The position numbers and the translations under genes are program-made. Shown piece by piece: positions 6,675-16,808 of a DNA stretch of 64,000 bases. Source of the DNA: Desulfobacterales bacterium (GTDB taxonomy: Bacteria; Desulfobacterota; Desulfobacteria; Desulfobacterales; JAHEIW01); assembly GCA_030066985.1 (NCBI GenBank), contig JASJAN010000012.1, forward strand, positions 1 to 64,000, read 5' to 3'. Within the stretch, counting starts at the first letter, position 1; each line of letters begins with the position of its first letter. The notes below the pieces were generated by a model that was not told the origin of the DNA, did no database searches, and saw only the letters and a list, made by a program, of their open reading frames with translations.

Positions 6675-9164
6675 ATGAACGATACTGCTATCGAAGAAAA
6701 TTCAAAGTCTCTAATAGTCGTCGACGGAAATAAGCTTCCAGATGTACTGCCGATATTGCCTTTAAGGGACCAGGTGGCATTTCCAACGATACATACTTCA
6801 TTGGCGCTTAAGACAGATTCATCTACATTGCTTGAATCCGCTATGCAGGGAAATCGGTTGATCGGCGTCGTTGGACTAACGGGTGACGAAAAACAATCGC
6901 CCCTAACCGAGCAGGTACATAAAATCGGGACAGTGGTAAAAATCGTATACGTCACCCGCGCCTCAGAAAATACGACTATCATCGTGGTCGAAGGTCTTGA
7001 GCGTTTTCGTATAACGCAATGGCTTTCAGACAAGCCGTACCTCAAGGCTAAAATCGCTTTGGCACCCGAGGTTACCGGTGCTGATTTGGAAATAGAAGCA
7101 CTGCACCGCAGTCTGCGAGACCTTGCTATAGAGGTGTTTAGCTTGTCAATGCGGGCGCCCAAGGAAGCAGTTGAGGGATTGGCTGACATTAAAGACCCGC
7201 TACATCTGGCATACATTGCTGCTGCCTATTCTGATATTGATTTCCAGAAGCGCCAAGCTTTGCTTGAAACAGATGAATTAAAAGACAAGCTGGCTGAGTT
7301 GGTGACCATCATGTCGCACGAAAGAGAAGTGCTGGCGATGGGTAAGAAAATTAAGGATAAAGTTAGCAAGGACATGAACAAATCACAGCGCGACTATTAC
7401 CTTCGACAACAGCTTAAAGCGATCAAAAAAGAGCTGGGTGAAACAGAAAACGAAGCTGCTGAAGCTGCTGAATTCCGTCAACGGTTAGAAAAATCAGATA
7501 TGAGTGCTGAAGCCCGCACCGAGGCTTTAAAAGAGTTGGACCGCTTTGCTGAGATGACACCACAATCCGCAGAATATTCGATGGTCAGAAGCTATCTGGA
7601 ATGGTTGCTGGATTTGCCCTGGGGCACAATGAGCAAAGATCAGACCGATATCATGGCAGCTCGAAATGTGCTGGATTCAGATCATTATGGATTACAAGAG
7701 GTTAAAGAACGCATTATTGAATTTTTGTCGGTTCGCAATCTTTTGAACGTTCGTCGAGCGAATCTACCTTCAGACACTTCAGAGCCGGTATCATCCGGCA
7801 CGGGTGTCATCTTGTGTTTTGCCGGACCACCGGGTGTCGGTAAAACCAGTTTGGGTCAGAGTATCGCGCGCGCCATGGGGCGTGAGTTTACCCGCATGAG
7901 TCTTGGTGGCATACGGGATGAAGCTGAGATCCGTGGCCACCGTCGAACCTATGTCGGTGCCTTGCCCGGACGAATCATTCAGGCGATCAAAAGTGCCGGA
8001 ACTCGCAATCCGGTTTTTATGCTCGATGAAGTTGACAAACTCGGCGCCGACTGGCGCGGTGATCCCAGCAGTGCATTGCTTGAGGTCTTGGATCCGGCTC
8101 AAAACGCAGCATTTCGCGACAACTACCTAAGTGTGGATTTTGATTTAAGTGAAGTCATTTTTATCGCCACCGCCAATCAACTGGAAACGATTCCAGCCCC
8201 GCTGAGGGACCGGATGGAAATCATACAGGTGGATGGCTATACCGAATTTGAAAAACTTCAAATAGGCAAACAGCACTTGATTCCGCGGCAAATCGCAAAC
8301 CATGGCCTGGATGATAATGACATTACATTCATGGACGAAGCTGTTCGTAAAATCATAACCCACTACACTCGCGAATCCGGAGTTCGCCAGCTGGAAAGAC
8401 TGGTGGGTTCTATTTGCCGCAAATGTGTTGTCAATCTGACAACCAATGGCTGGTCGCATATTATCGTTACGCCAGAGCTGGTGGCCGACTATCTGAAGAG
8501 AGAAAAATTTGAACCTGAAGTTTCGGAGGCCATTGACATGCCGGGTGTTGCCACCGGCCTGGCGGTGACCGCCACCGGCGGTGACATTCTTTTCGTAGAG
8601 GCAACCCGGATGCCTGGAAACGGAAAGCTCAAACTGACCGGACAACTCGGCGATGTCATGCAGGAAAGCGCTCAGATTGCCCACAGTTACACTCGGGCAC
8701 AGGCAGAAGAATTGTCGATAAAACCCAAATATTTTGAGCGCTCAGACCTTCATTTGCACGTGCCGGCAGGTGCGATTCCCAAAGACGGTCCGTCAGCGGG
8801 TATCGCGATGGTGATGGCCCTGGCTAGTTTATACAGCCGTCGCAATGTGCGCAGCGATGTCGGCATGACTGGCGAGGTCACATTGCGTGGTCGGGTGCTT
8901 CCCGTGGGGGGCATAAAAATGAAGGTGTTGGCCGCTCATCGAGCGGGCCTCAAGACGGTAATTTTGCCCAAACGCAACGGGCGCGATTTAGAAGATGTAC
9001 CCGAAGAGGTTCGTAATGCCATGAAATTCGTTCTGGTTGAAAGAATCGATGAGGCCATCGATAGCGCCCTGACATCCGATGAAGCATACGTCAAAAGTGA
9101 GGATCGCAGCGCTGATTCTGATATCGGTCCGATAAACGAAAATGTGCTGGCTAAATCAAGATAA
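6675..9164 (+). CDS. lon: ATP-dependent protease Lon (LonA type)
   Basis: The 829-residue protein has the full LonA layout. The N-terminal substrate-binding domain (about 25-225) starts with [16 protein letters not shown] helical linker (about 230-330, [27 protein letters not shown]) precedes the AAA+ module, with Walker A GPPGVGKT (about 380) and Walker [10 protein letters not shown]. The C-terminal serine-lysine protease has S707 in DGPSAG and K748 in GGIKMK. It degrades damaged and regulatory proteins in the cytoplasm. A GAAAGGGG ribosome site precedes the ATG. It is followed after 78 bp by ftsH, so the pair is probably one transcript. Transcription starts in the 86-bp gap shared with the MerR-B12 regulator, which may control it. 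Confidence 0.98.
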   Translation: MNDTAIEENSKSLIVVDGNKLPDVLPILPLRDQVAFPTIHTSLALKTDSSTLLESAMQGNRLIGVVGLTGDEKQSPLTEQVHKIGTVVKIVYVTRASENTTIIVVEGLERFRITQWLSDKPYLKAKIALAPEVTGADLEIEALHRSLRDLAIEVFSLSMRAPKEAVEGLADIKDPLHLAYIAAAYSDIDFQKRQALLETDELKDKLAELVTIMSHEREVLAMGKKIKDKVSKDMNKSQRDYYLRQQLKAIKKELGETENEAAEAAEFRQRLEKSDMSAEARTEALKELDRFAEMTPQSAEYSMVRSYLEWLLDLPWGTMSKDQTDIMAARNVLDSDHYGLQEVKERIIEFLSVRNLLNVRRANLPSDTSEPVSSGTGVILCFAGPPGVGKTSLGQSIARAMGREFTRMSLGGIRDEAEIRGHRRTYVGALPGRIIQAIKSAGTRNPVFMLDEVDKLGADWRGDPSSALLEVLDPAQNAAFRDNYLSVDFDLSEVIFIATANQLETIPAPLRDRMEIIQVDGYTEFEKLQIGKQHLIPRQIANHGLDDNDITFMDEAVRKIITHYTRESGVRQLERLVGSICRKCVVNLTTNGWSHIIVTPELVADYLKREKFEPEVSEAIDMPGVATGLAVTATGGDILFVEATRMPGNGKLKLTGQLGDVMQESAQIAHSYTRAQAEELSIKPKYFERSDLHLHVPAGAIPKDGPSAGIAMVMALASLYSRRNVRSDVGMTGEVTLRGRVLPVGGIKMKVLAAHRAGLKTVILPKRNGRDLEDVPEEVRNAMKFVLVERIDEAIDSALTSDEAYVKSEDRSADSDIGPINENVLAKSR

Positions 9165-9242
9165 TTCTGGATGGGTGACAAAAACAACTGTGCATCATGA
9201 ATTTTAATCACAACCAGTTTCCAGATAGAAGGGGTTGGTTCA

Positions 9243-11093
9243 ATGCAAAATAACAATAGATTCAAAACATTGGCCATCATTGGTGGTATCTGGCTGACAT
9301 TAATATTGTTCAACAGCCTGGCATCCAATGTAGCCTCAGAGACGATTCCATACAGTGAATTTCTGAAGCTTGCCAGAGAAGGGAAAGTGTCAGAGATCGA
9401 AGTGACCGAAAATGTCATACGGGGTAAAATGTTTAGTGAAAATAGCGCTTCTGATCAAGGCCAACCCTTCCAAACCGTAAGGGTCGATACGGCCATAACG
9501 GATGTTCTCGACCAAAACGGCGTTGAATATGCAGGTAGAATCCAGTCAAACTTTTTACCAACCCTTTTGTCTTGGATTTTTCCGGTGCTGCTTTTTATCG
9601 GCATCTGGTATTTCATTATGAAAAGGTTTCAAAGGCAGCAGGGCGGCTTTATGACCCTTGGTAAAAATAAAGCTAAAATATATATGGATGACGATGTCCG
9701 GGTACGATTTGAGGATGCCGCCGGCGTTGATGAAGCCAAACAGGAACTGGTTGAAATCATCGATTTTTTGAAAGAGCCTGAGCGCTTTACGCGCATCGGC
9801 GGTCAAATTCCCCGCGGTATCTTGCTGGTGGGCCCTCCGGGCACAGGCAAAACATTATTGGCCAAAGCAGTGGCAGGTGAAAGTGGTGTGCCGTTTTTCA
9901 GCCTTAGCGGATCAGAATTTGTCGAGATGTTCGTTGGTGTAGGAGCAGCACGGGTCAGAGACCTGTTTAAAGAGGCTAAAGACAATGCACCCTGTATCAT
10001 CTTTATCGATGAACTGGATGCGCTCGGCAAGGCGCGCGGATATGGGTCGGTAGGCGGCCATGATGAACGCGAGCAGACGCTCAACCAGCTTTTGGTTGAA
10101 TTGGACGGCTTCGATCCCAATATGGGTGTGATTTTGATGGCGGCTACCAATCGGCCGGAAATACTTGATCCGGCCTTGCTCAGACCGGGCCGCTTTGACC
10201 GTCAGATCCTTGTCGACCGACCCGATAAGATTGGACGGGCGGAAATCCTAAAGGTTCATCTTAAAAAAGTGACATCTGCTGAAAATTTGGATGTTGATAC
10301 CTTGGCAGGAATGACCGCCGGTATGGTCGGCGCCGATCTTGCCAATCTGGTCAACGAGGCTGCGTTGTTGTCGGTCAGAAGAAATAAGGCCCAGGTTGGT
10401 ATGGCCGAGTTTGGGGAGGCCATCGAACGCGTTGTTGCCGGTCTGGAAAAGAAAAATCGCCTGATCAACCCGAAGGAAAAAGAAATCGTTGCCTACCACG
10501 AATTGGGGCATGCCATTATTGCGATGTCGCTGCCCGAAACGGACCCTGTTCAAAAAATCTCTATTATTCCCCGCGGGATCGCAGCGCTCGGCTACACAAT
10601 GCAAGTGCCCACCGAAGATCGCTTTCTGATGCGGCGCACAGAATTGTTAAATCGAATAGCGACGCTACTTGGCGGTCGCGCTGCCGAGGAAATTTTCTTC
10701 GATGACATTTCCACAGGCGCGCACAATGATCTTTCAAGAGCAACTGACATCGCTCGCAGCATGGTAAAAGAGTATGGCATGAGCCGAGCCCTCGGACAGG
10801 TGTATTTTGCTCATGACAACCCAAATCCGTTTATGGTTCAAAATCAAAATGCCAGTGGTAACTACAGTGAGATGACAGCCAATCTCATTGATAAAGAGAT
10901 CAGACGCATCATCGACGAACAACACGATAGGGCCGTTGAGATCTTAAGAACTAACAGAGACATCATAAATCAAGCGGCAAAAAATTTGCTGGAAAAAGAA
11001 ATCATAGAGGGCGAGGAACTCAGAGTGCTGTCAGATGCCATCACAAAACGCAATGATGCCGTTTCAAATACCCGGCGCGAGCTTGCGGCTTAA
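9243..11093 (+). CDS. ftsH: Membrane-bound zinc metalloprotease FtsH
   Basis: The 616-residue protein has two N-terminal membrane helices (about 9-27 and 100-120) flanking a small periplasmic domain, then an AAA+ domain with Walker A GPPGTGKT (197-204), Walker [10 protein letters not shown] and the SRH arginines (RPGRFDRQ), then the M41 protease domain. The zinc motif is HELGH (419-423) rather than the usual HEAGH; the two histidines and the glutamate are kept, so activity is expected. It degrades membrane and short-lived cytosolic proteins. GAAGGGG lies upstream of the ATG. It is downstream of lon in the same direction, giving a two-protease quality-control operon that ends at the terminator near 11124. 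Confidence 0.97.
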   Translation: MQNNNRFKTLAIIGGIWLTLILFNSLASNVASETIPYSEFLKLAREGKVSEIEVTENVIRGKMFSENSASDQGQPFQTVRVDTAITDVLDQNGVEYAGRIQSNFLPTLLSWIFPVLLFIGIWYFIMKRFQRQQGGFMTLGKNKAKIYMDDDVRVRFEDAAGVDEAKQELVEIIDFLKEPERFTRIGGQIPRGILLVGPPGTGKTLLAKAVAGESGVPFFSLSGSEFVEMFVGVGAARVRDLFKEAKDNAPCIIFIDELDALGKARGYGSVGGHDEREQTLNQLLVELDGFDPNMGVILMAATNRPEILDPALLRPGRFDRQILVDRPDKIGRAEILKVHLKKVTSAENLDVDTLAGMTAGMVGADLANLVNEAALLSVRRNKAQVGMAEFGEAIERVVAGLEKKNRLINPKEKEIVAYHELGHAIIAMSLPETDPVQKISIIPRGIAALGYTMQVPTEDRFLMRRTELLNRIATLLGGRAAEEIFFDDISTGAHNDLSRATDIARSMVKEYGMSRALGQVYFAHDNPNPFMVQNQNASGNYSEMTANLIDKEIRRIIDEQHDRAVEILRTNRDIINQAAKNLLEKEIIEGEELRVLSDAITKRNDAVSNTRRELAA

Positions 11094-11123
11094 AAAATCA
11101 AAATCCGCAGCATAATGACTTTA

Positions 11124-11189
11124 GGGTCATGCACAGCATGTAATTAATAAGTTTAATGGGCTATTGAGCTGTGCATGGCCCATTTTTTT
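11124..11189 (+). terminator. Intrinsic terminator after lon-ftsH
   Basis: GGGTCATGCACAGC (11124-11137) pairs with GCTGTGCATGGCCC (11168-11181) with one G-U pair, followed by T7. The loop is about 30 nt. It lies between ftsH and the convergent BNR gene. Confidence 0.8.
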
Positions 11190-11252
11190 AAAGGGATATC
11201 ACACAGCATTGATGGCGAAGTATGTAAACTTTGTCAGCGCTTGTTTCAATCG

Positions 11253-12647
11253 TTATTCGGCGACAACGCTGCTTTTCTGAGAGACATCTGCAATGCTGTC
11301 TGAAGCCGAGGTGCCCGAATCAAATCCAACGGTCCAGACTTTTACTTTGCCGGATCGGGTGGAATAGGTTTGATATCGCAGATTTCCAGTTTCTAAAAGG
11401 TAAGGGTAATCAAAATTGGTGGAGTGAACACCCAGCGTCTCGACATGGTAGGGCTGCCAGCTTAGCCCTTTGTTCAAGCTGCGGTGCAGCTTATTGTGCC
11501 CGTCCACTGCCGTAATGGTGCCGTTGGCATCTGTCAGAATTCTTGCGGGAATGGAAGCAAACGGCAGTTTCAGCGGCGAAGACCAGCCTGTCTCCGGACG
11601 CCACAATGACCACCAGGCCGTGTCGGTGCTGTTATCCGCAAAAGAGACCGCCGGGTGCCCATCTGCAATCGCTCCCACATAGCTGGTGTACCACAGGTTG
11701 CCGGCGCTGCCCGTCCAGTCGGGCCCGACGACGACATCTGCTGAGTCAAGAGTGATCGGCAATGAGTCGTATGAGGACCCGTCCGCACGTTTAAACGAGT
11801 CGCCGCCATCATCCGATAAGGCATACAGTACGTGGGTATGATAGCCCGAAGAGCCATTGCCGTCATCCACCACCCAGGTAATGTGCATGCGGTTGTTGCG
11901 ATCGAAAAAAATCCGCTGTCGATAGGGTTGATAGGCGGTGCCGTCGGCTCCGGAATCATTCCAAAAGAAGGTTTTGGCGCCATGAGGGTAGTTGGTACCC
12001 CCCAGCATCACCCAGGTCTTGGCATCAGCATCATAACGGGCGATGGCGGCGGCCATAATGCCGGGCGACCACCCCGTACCAAATTTGATGCGATGGCGAA
12101 AAGCAGCGAACAGGACGCCGTTTAAGTCCCGCGCAAAGGACGGATAGGTTATCCAGTTTCCCGGGATGGTGCGGGCCTTCTCACTGCCGACAAACGTAAA
12201 AGAAGAGATATCTTCCGGTTTATCGGATACAACATATTGCCAGGCGTATTCATAGAAAGGGTTGCCGTTTTTGGGATGATTGAAGGGCGAGTGATGCATG
12301 TTACCGGCAACGTGTATATACCCGTTTCGATCGATACCCACGGATGCGCCATTATACCAGGAAGCCGGGTCGGTCTCTTCAAAGATCACACTTTTGGTTA
12401 CCGAACCATCCGCTGACTTTTTGACGATCAGGGTCTTTAATTCCCGGTTGACATAAACGTAATAAATGGCATCGTTGTAAGTGGCCACCGGCGTTTGCCA
12501 ATCGCTACCGGTTACTTTGGAAGCATCATTGAATTCGAATTCTTTGGTTATGGTGACGGTTTCCGGTGACTGTTGCCCCCATGCCGTCATTGCATATATA
12601 CATAGAGCCACCGGAACCGCCACCAAAGCGGGGGAAAATCGCCGCAT
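11253..12647 (-). CDS. Secreted BNR_4-type seven-bladed beta-propeller protein, possible polysaccharide lyase
   Basis: The 464-residue protein is exported: MRRFSPALVAVPVALCIYAMTAWGQ is a signal peptide (basic start, hydrophobic core, cleavage near AWG). The mature part matches BNR repeat-containing family proteins: VGIDRNGYIHVAGNMHHSP, IPGNWITYPSFARDLNGVLFAAFRHR, RQRIFFDRNNRMHITWV. Several members of this fold are carbohydrate-active, including ulvan lyases whose GNMH-type histidine and a later Arg/Tyr act in catalysis; that activity here is inference. I place the start at ATG 12647, because AAGGAGA lies 6 bp upstream of it; a GTG seven codons earlier has no such site. The gene is alone and convergent with lon-ftsH. 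Confidence 0.8.
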   Translation of the reverse strand: MRRFSPALVAVPVALCIYAMTAWGQQSPETVTITKEFEFNDASKVTGSDWQTPVATYNDAIYYVYVNRELKTLIVKKSADGSVTKSVIFEETDPASWYNGASVGIDRNGYIHVAGNMHHSPFNHPKNGNPFYEYAWQYVVSDKPEDISSFTFVGSEKARTIPGNWITYPSFARDLNGVLFAAFRHRIKFGTGWSPGIMAAAIARYDADAKTWVMLGGTNYPHGAKTFFWNDSGADGTAYQPYRQRIFFDRNNRMHITWVVDDGNGSSGYHTHVLYALSDDGGDSFKRADGSSYDSLPITLDSADVVVGPDWTGSAGNLWYTSYVGAIADGHPAVSFADNSTDTAWWSLWRPETGWSSPLKLPFASIPARILTDANGTITAVDGHNKLHRSLNKGLSWQPYHVETLGVHSTNFDYPYLLETGNLRYQTYSTRSGKVKVWTVGFDSGTSASDSIADVSQKSSVVAE

Positions 12648-13265
12648 GATTGGTCTCCTTCTTACCACCTCCGACTTGCATCCGTACGGGATTGAGAACC
12701 AATGGCCCGGAAATGCCCCCCGGCTGTTTATCCGGGCTCAAGCGTCTCAAAAACGGATTGACTGGTTGGCGCTATTTTCATCTGCAAAATAGGTACCAAT
12801 TGGATTTTTCAGACCACCAACCGTTGAAAACACCCCCAGACGGCATTACTATTGGATTCCGGCTTTCAAAACATTAGTTTAATCACTTCCTTAGGCCCAT
12901 TTAAATCGCCTACTGAAGTATTTTCAGCTAAAACCCAGACCGCCGGATTTCAACAGACCCACTGGGTTTGTGTACGAAAAATTATAACTTTGCGTATACA
13001 GAATTATAAATGAAGCGGATTACTGCCCATTTCAGATAAAAAAGTCCTTTTATCGATTTGTCCGGATCATCTGAATTTTCGAAATCAGATCGCTGGTTTT
13101 TTATAATGTTGCTAAAATTGCTGTTTTGGGTGTAAAATTTAACATTGCAGGTAAGCATCTGACAAAAACGCTGCGTTGAATGTCAATATGTGCCTGCAAC
13201 GAAAAGTTCAATTTACTGTCAACCCATCCAAGCCGTCATATTAATAAATTCGAGGAGGTAACAAG
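12648..13265. other. 618-bp intergenic region without a gene
   Basis: The left part is the leader of the BNR gene (complement). It can form a hairpin with GCCCGGA and TCCGGGC arms that I cannot match to a known riboswitch. Further right is a small inverted repeat, AAACCCAG (12931-12938) against CTGGGTTT (12962-12969). The AT-rich right half leads to the DUF5679 gene. Open frames here overlap each other, lack ribosome sites and have no recognisable product. Confidence 0.5.
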
Positions 13266-13409
13266 ATGGAAGCTTACTGCGTTAAATGCAAAGCCAAACG
13301 AGAGATGAATGACCCTAAGGAAATCACAATGAAAAACGGAAGGCCCGCGACCCAGGGCGTTTGTCCAACGTGCGGCACCAAGATGTTCAGGATCGGTAAG
13401 GCCAAATAA
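13266..13409 (+). CDS. DUF5679-type small zinc-ribbon protein
   Basis: This 47-residue gene reads MEAYCVKCKAKREM, a lysine-rich middle and ATQGVCPTCGTKMFRIGKAK. The paired CxxC motifs (C5/C8 and C33/C36) predict a zinc ribbon. The whole sequence follows the DUF5679 pattern (YCVKCK, MKNGRPATQGxCPxCGTKxFRIG), a family with no established function. A strong ribosome site (GAGGAGGTAA) stands 6 bp before the ATG, and the frame closes with TAA at 13407-13409. It is probably monocistronic; a 13-bp inverted repeat follows at 13476. Confidence 0.85.
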   Translation: MEAYCVKCKAKREMNDPKEITMKNGRPATQGVCPTCGTKMFRIGKAK

Positions 13410-13475
13410 GTCGGCCGGTCTTTGACCATCTTATGCTGCCCTGGGTTGCGCCCGAGGCAAAAAACGTCCCTGTTT

Positions 13476-13508
13476 GGCGCGGTAAAACCGTCGATGTTTT
13501 ACCGCGCC
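13476..13508. repeat. Perfect 13-bp inverted repeat, 7-nt loop
   Basis: GGCGCGGTAAAAC (13476-13488) and GTTTTACCGCGCC (13496-13508) flank CGTCGAT. No T run follows on either side, so it is not a standard intrinsic terminator. It lies between the DUF5679 and DUF1330 genes and could be a transcript-end stabiliser or a protein site. Confidence 0.6.
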
Positions 13509-13613
13509 GGATAGGCGCTTGCCCCCGCCCCTCATCGAACCTTTGTGGATCACGAACAGCCAAATGTGATCTCACGCCCCAGAATGTTAGTGCCTTAAAA
13601 AGGAGGAACCCCG

Positions 13614-13904
13614 ATGTCTGCCTATATGATTGCCAGAATCAACGTGACCGACTGGGACAAATACAATCAATATATAAAAGTTACGCCGGACATTATCGCA
13701 AAATATGGGGGCCGTTTTATCGTACGCGGCGGCGACACCGTGACCTTGGAAGGTCCCGAAGAAAAATGGCGCATTGTCGTCATTGAATTTCCCGATCTGG
13801 ATAAAGCCAAGGAATTTTATCATTCGCCGGAATATGCGAATGCCAAAAAGATTCGTGCCGGCGCAGCAGAGGCCCAATTTGTCGCCATTTCAGGTGTTGA
13901 ATAG
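13614..13904 (+). CDS. DUF1330 family protein
   Basis: The 96-residue protein is a ferredoxin-like (dimeric alpha-beta barrel) DUF1330 member: MSAYMIARINVTDWDKYNQY, GGRFIVRGG, EGPEEKWRIVVIEFPDLDKAKEFYHSPEYANA, then RAGAAEAQFVAISG. Family members are small cytoplasmic proteins of unknown reaction. The AAAGGAGG ribosome site is strong. The gene is 12 bp before a GNAT gene read in the same direction, so the two are likely co-transcribed. Confidence 0.9.
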   Translation: MSAYMIARINVTDWDKYNQYIKVTPDIIAKYGGRFIVRGGDTVTLEGPEEKWRIVVIEFPDLDKAKEFYHSPEYANAKKIRAGAAEAQFVAISGVE

Positions 13905-13916
13905 AAGCCGCCAACC

Positions 13917-14420
13917 ATGAAAAAACCATCCATTCGCAGTGTCCGGCTGCAAGAGTTAGCGCAATTGCTGGCCTTAAATCAATCCAACTTGCCCCATGTC
14001 GGCTCGATCTCGCTGCCTGAAATGCAGCATCTTCACAGTCAGGCCAGCTATTTTCGGTTGGCCGAACTAACGGACCAGATCTTGGGATTTCTAATCGCTT
14101 TTGAGCCTGACGCTGATTATGGGAGTCTCAATTTTTTGTGGTTTAAAAAACGCTATCCTGAGTTTGTCTACATAGACCGCATCATCACCGCAGCCGAAGC
14201 CCGCCGCAAAGGCATTGCTTTCGCCCTGTACCGGGATCTGGAAGATTTTGCTGCGCAACGCCAGATCCCCCTGATGACATGCGAATACAACCTGCAACCG
14301 CAAAATGACATCTCGCGACAGTTTCACCAAAGATATGGTTTCAAGGAGGTGGGGACTCAAGAAACCGAAAATGGTAAAAAAACCGTCTCGCTTCAGATAA
14401 AGCCTGTCGTCAAACAATAG
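13917..14420 (+). CDS. GNAT-family N-acetyltransferase
   Basis: The 167-residue protein has the GNAT order: an N-terminal helix-rich part, a central strand IDRIITAAEARRKGIAFALYRDLEDFA containing the acetyl-CoA loop (Arg-Arg-Lys-Gly-Ile-Ala), and the C-terminal QFHQRYGFKEVGTQ motif typical of the family. Substrate cannot be told from sequence. It starts 12 bp after the DUF1330 gene. Confidence 0.85.
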   Translation: MKKPSIRSVRLQELAQLLALNQSNLPHVGSISLPEMQHLHSQASYFRLAELTDQILGFLIAFEPDADYGSLNFLWFKKRYPEFVYIDRIITAAEARRKGIAFALYRDLEDFAAQRQIPLMTCEYNLQPQNDISRQFHQRYGFKEVGTQETENGKKTVSLQIKPVVKQ

Positions 14421-14501
14421 TGGCCGGAGGGCACCGGTGCCAAAGGCCTCAGACCCCTTTTTTATTGAAAAAAGATACTTTATCTACTTCAGGAAAAATA
14501 A

Positions 14502-15668
14502 ATGACTGCCAATCAAATCAACCATCAGGCAGTGATTCGCCTGACACAGGAGTTGATAAAAATTAACTCGGTAAATCCGTCCCTCTCAGCCAAAGGCGTC
14601 GGCGAGGCAGACATTGCCAGGTATATTGGGGGTTATCTTGAAAACCTGGGATTAACCGTTGGTTATCAACGGATCCAAAAAGACCGCGTCAATGTGATTG
14701 GCATTTTGAAAGGAACAGGGGGCGGGCCCAGCTTAATGCTAAACGGTCACACCGATACAGTCAGCGTCGATCAGATGACTGCCGACCCCTTTGAAGCCCG
14801 CATCCAGGATGGTAAACTTTACGGCCGGGGTGCTTTGGATATGAAAGCCGGAGTTGCCGCGCAGATTGGCGCCATCCAAACCCTGATCGAAGCCGGCGTT
14901 AAGCTAAAAGGCGATGTGATCCTGGCGCTGGTTGCCGATGAGGAGTATGCCAGTATTGGGACTGAAGCGCTTGTAGCCGAATACGCTGCGGATGCCGCCA
15001 TTATCTGCGAGCCCACCGATCTGGATATTGTGATTGCCCATAAGGGGTTTGCCTGGATTAGAATTGACATTTCCGGCCGCGCTGCCCATGGCAGTTTGCC
15101 CCATAAAGGAGTGGATGCCATTGTCAAAGCCGCCAACCTGCTGACGGCAATTGAAGGCTATGCCAACACGCAGTTGACCCGCAAAACCCACCCTTTACTG
15201 GGGTCGCCGTCTATCCACGCCTCTTTGATAAAGGGCGGGACCGAGCTCAGCACCTATCCGGATTACTGCAAAGTCGAGCTGGAAAGACGAAACCTGCCCG
15301 GCGAAGACCGCCAGACGGTGACCGCCGAAATGCAGGCCATCTTGGAAGATATCCGCACCCGGGATGATGAATTTAAAGCCGATTTAGATGTTTTTTTCTT
15401 CCGACCGGCATTTGAAATTTCGCCCGAACAGCCCATCGTTCAGAGCATCAGCCGGGCTTTTGAAGCGACATGCCGCCGAACACCGCAATTTAAGGGGATG
15501 TGGGCCTGGCTGGATTCCGCTATTTTAGCCCAGGCGGGCATACCGGCCGTTATTTTCGGCCCCTCCGGCGAGGGCGAACATGCCGCAGTTGAATCCGTGG
15601 ATGTGGATTCGGTCATCACAACCACACAAGTGCTGGTACAAACCATAATGGACTACTGTAATCAATAG
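14502..15668 (+). CDS. M20 metallopeptidase, ArgE/DapE family deacylase
   Basis: The 388-residue protein has the zinc and catalytic motifs of the ArgE/DapE/carboxypeptidase G2 family in order: NGHTDTV (first metal His plus Asp), YGRGALDMKAG (bridging Asp), DEEYASIGTEAL (catalytic Glu pair), ICEPTD, a dimerisation domain (about 175-285), and a late histidine in GEGEHAAVESVDV. It hydrolyses an N-acyl amino acid or dipeptide in the cytoplasm. Acetylornithine or succinyl-diaminopimelate are the usual substrates, but there are no arginine or lysine genes alongside, so the substrate is open. It is followed after 7 bp by an alpha/beta hydrolase. Confidence 0.9.
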   Translation: MTANQINHQAVIRLTQELIKINSVNPSLSAKGVGEADIARYIGGYLENLGLTVGYQRIQKDRVNVIGILKGTGGGPSLMLNGHTDTVSVDQMTADPFEARIQDGKLYGRGALDMKAGVAAQIGAIQTLIEAGVKLKGDVILALVADEEYASIGTEALVAEYAADAAIICEPTDLDIVIAHKGFAWIRIDISGRAAHGSLPHKGVDAIVKAANLLTAIEGYANTQLTRKTHPLLGSPSIHASLIKGGTELSTYPDYCKVELERRNLPGEDRQTVTAEMQAILEDIRTRDDEFKADLDVFFFRPAFEISPEQPIVQSISRAFEATCRRTPQFKGMWAWLDSAILAQAGIPAVIFGPSGEGEHAAVESVDVDSVITTTQVLVQTIMDYCNQ

Positions 15669-15675
15669 ATTGCAT

Positions 15676-16500
15676 ATGAAAAAACTGATGCTGCGCCTTC
15701 CCATATATTACCTTGTTATTGTGGCCGCCATGTTTTTCTTGCAGGATTTTTTCATCTATCACCCCAATCGCTCAAACCCGGAAACCGTCGAGCAACTGGC
15801 CAAAAACAGAAACCTGCGCCTGTGGCCGGGTACCATTGACACATACCGGGGGTTTGTATCTGAGGGCACATCCAAAAAACCCCGCGGCACCATAGTGGTG
15901 TTCCATGGAAACGCAGGCTATGCCCTCAATCGCATCTACTACGTCACCGCCTTTAACAAACTTGCATATCGGGTGATTCTGGCTGAATATCCGGGTTATG
16001 GGGCCCGTCCGGGAAAACCCGGCGAGTCGCAATTCACTGCAGACGCCGTTGAAACGATTCGCCAGGCACAAGATGATTTCGGTGGTCCGATCTTTCTGGT
16101 GGGCGAATCTCTGGGGTGCGGTGTCGTGTGTGCCGCAGTGGCCAAAACAGAGGTCCCCATTGACGGTGTGGCCTTGATCACACCCTGGGACACCCTACCG
16201 AATCTGGCCCAGGATCAATATTGGTTTCTGCCGGCCCGCTGGATTGTTAAGGACCAATATGATAATGTAGCTAACTTGGCAAATTATACGGGGCCGGTGG
16301 CCATCATCATGGCGGGGCAGGACGACATTGTCCCCAACCGGTTGACCCGCAATCTTTATGAGACCTTGCCAGGGCCGAAGCGCCTGTGGATATTTCCCAA
16401 AGCAGGACACAACAGCTGGCCATCTGGCTCCCATGAGCCCTGGTGGGGTGAAATGATGCGGTTTTTGCAGCCAACTGCTGCCGGGGATGACCCCAAATAG
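15676..16500 (+). CDS. Membrane-anchored alpha/beta hydrolase
   Basis: The 274-residue protein starts at the ATG at 15676; a TTG two codons earlier is a poorer choice. An N-terminal membrane anchor (about 5-25, LPIYYLVIVAAMFFLQDFF) is followed by an alpha/beta-hydrolase fold: oxyanion strand VVFHGNAGY, nucleophile elbow GESLGCG, acid region MAGQDDIVP and catalytic histidine AGHNSWPS. The HGNAG/GYG pattern resembles the Bem46/ABHD13 branch. The catalytic domain probably faces the periplasm. The substrate is unknown. It is closely coupled to the M20 peptidase gene upstream. Confidence 0.88.
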   Translation: MKKLMLRLPIYYLVIVAAMFFLQDFFIYHPNRSNPETVEQLAKNRNLRLWPGTIDTYRGFVSEGTSKKPRGTIVVFHGNAGYALNRIYYVTAFNKLAYRVILAEYPGYGARPGKPGESQFTADAVETIRQAQDDFGGPIFLVGESLGCGVVCAAVAKTEVPIDGVALITPWDTLPNLAQDQYWFLPARWIVKDQYDNVANLANYTGPVAIIMAGQDDIVPNRLTRNLYETLPGPKRLWIFPKAGHNSWPSGSHEPWWGEMMRFLQPTAAGDDPK

Positions 16501-16575
16501 CGGCTTCAGGTCTGATGATCGTTTTCTACATTTGGTTACAATTCGGATAACATTTTTTCACGAAGGAGATGGACG

Positions 16576-16797
16576 ATGAGCGAATTCAGTGAGCGATTGA
16601 TTCAGTTACGGGCGGACAGCAAATTAACGTTAAATGAGATTTGCCACGGCGCCGGTATTCCACCATCCCGCCTGGTCGAACTGGAAAGGGGCACCCGCAT
16701 ACCCACCAGCGGCCAGATTGAACATCTGGAAAATTTTTATGAGATCGATTCAGGAGAGCTGGTCAAGCTGGCCGAAGCATTAGAAAAAACCGACTAA
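16576..16797 (+). CDS. Small XRE-type helix-turn-helix protein
   Basis: This 73-residue protein is almost entirely a Cro/C1-type HTH: FSERLIQLRADSKLTLNEICHGAGIPPSRLVELERGTRIPTSGQIEHLENFYEI. The GAAGGAGA ribosome site is strong. The following gene, a small secreted protein, starts 11 bp downstream, suggesting an operon. There is no sign of a toxin or phage genes around it. Confidence 0.88.
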   Translation: MSEFSERLIQLRADSKLTLNEICHGAGIPPSRLVELERGTRIPTSGQIEHLENFYEIDSGELVKLAEALEKTD

Positions 16798-16808
16798 AGG
16801 AAACGTGT

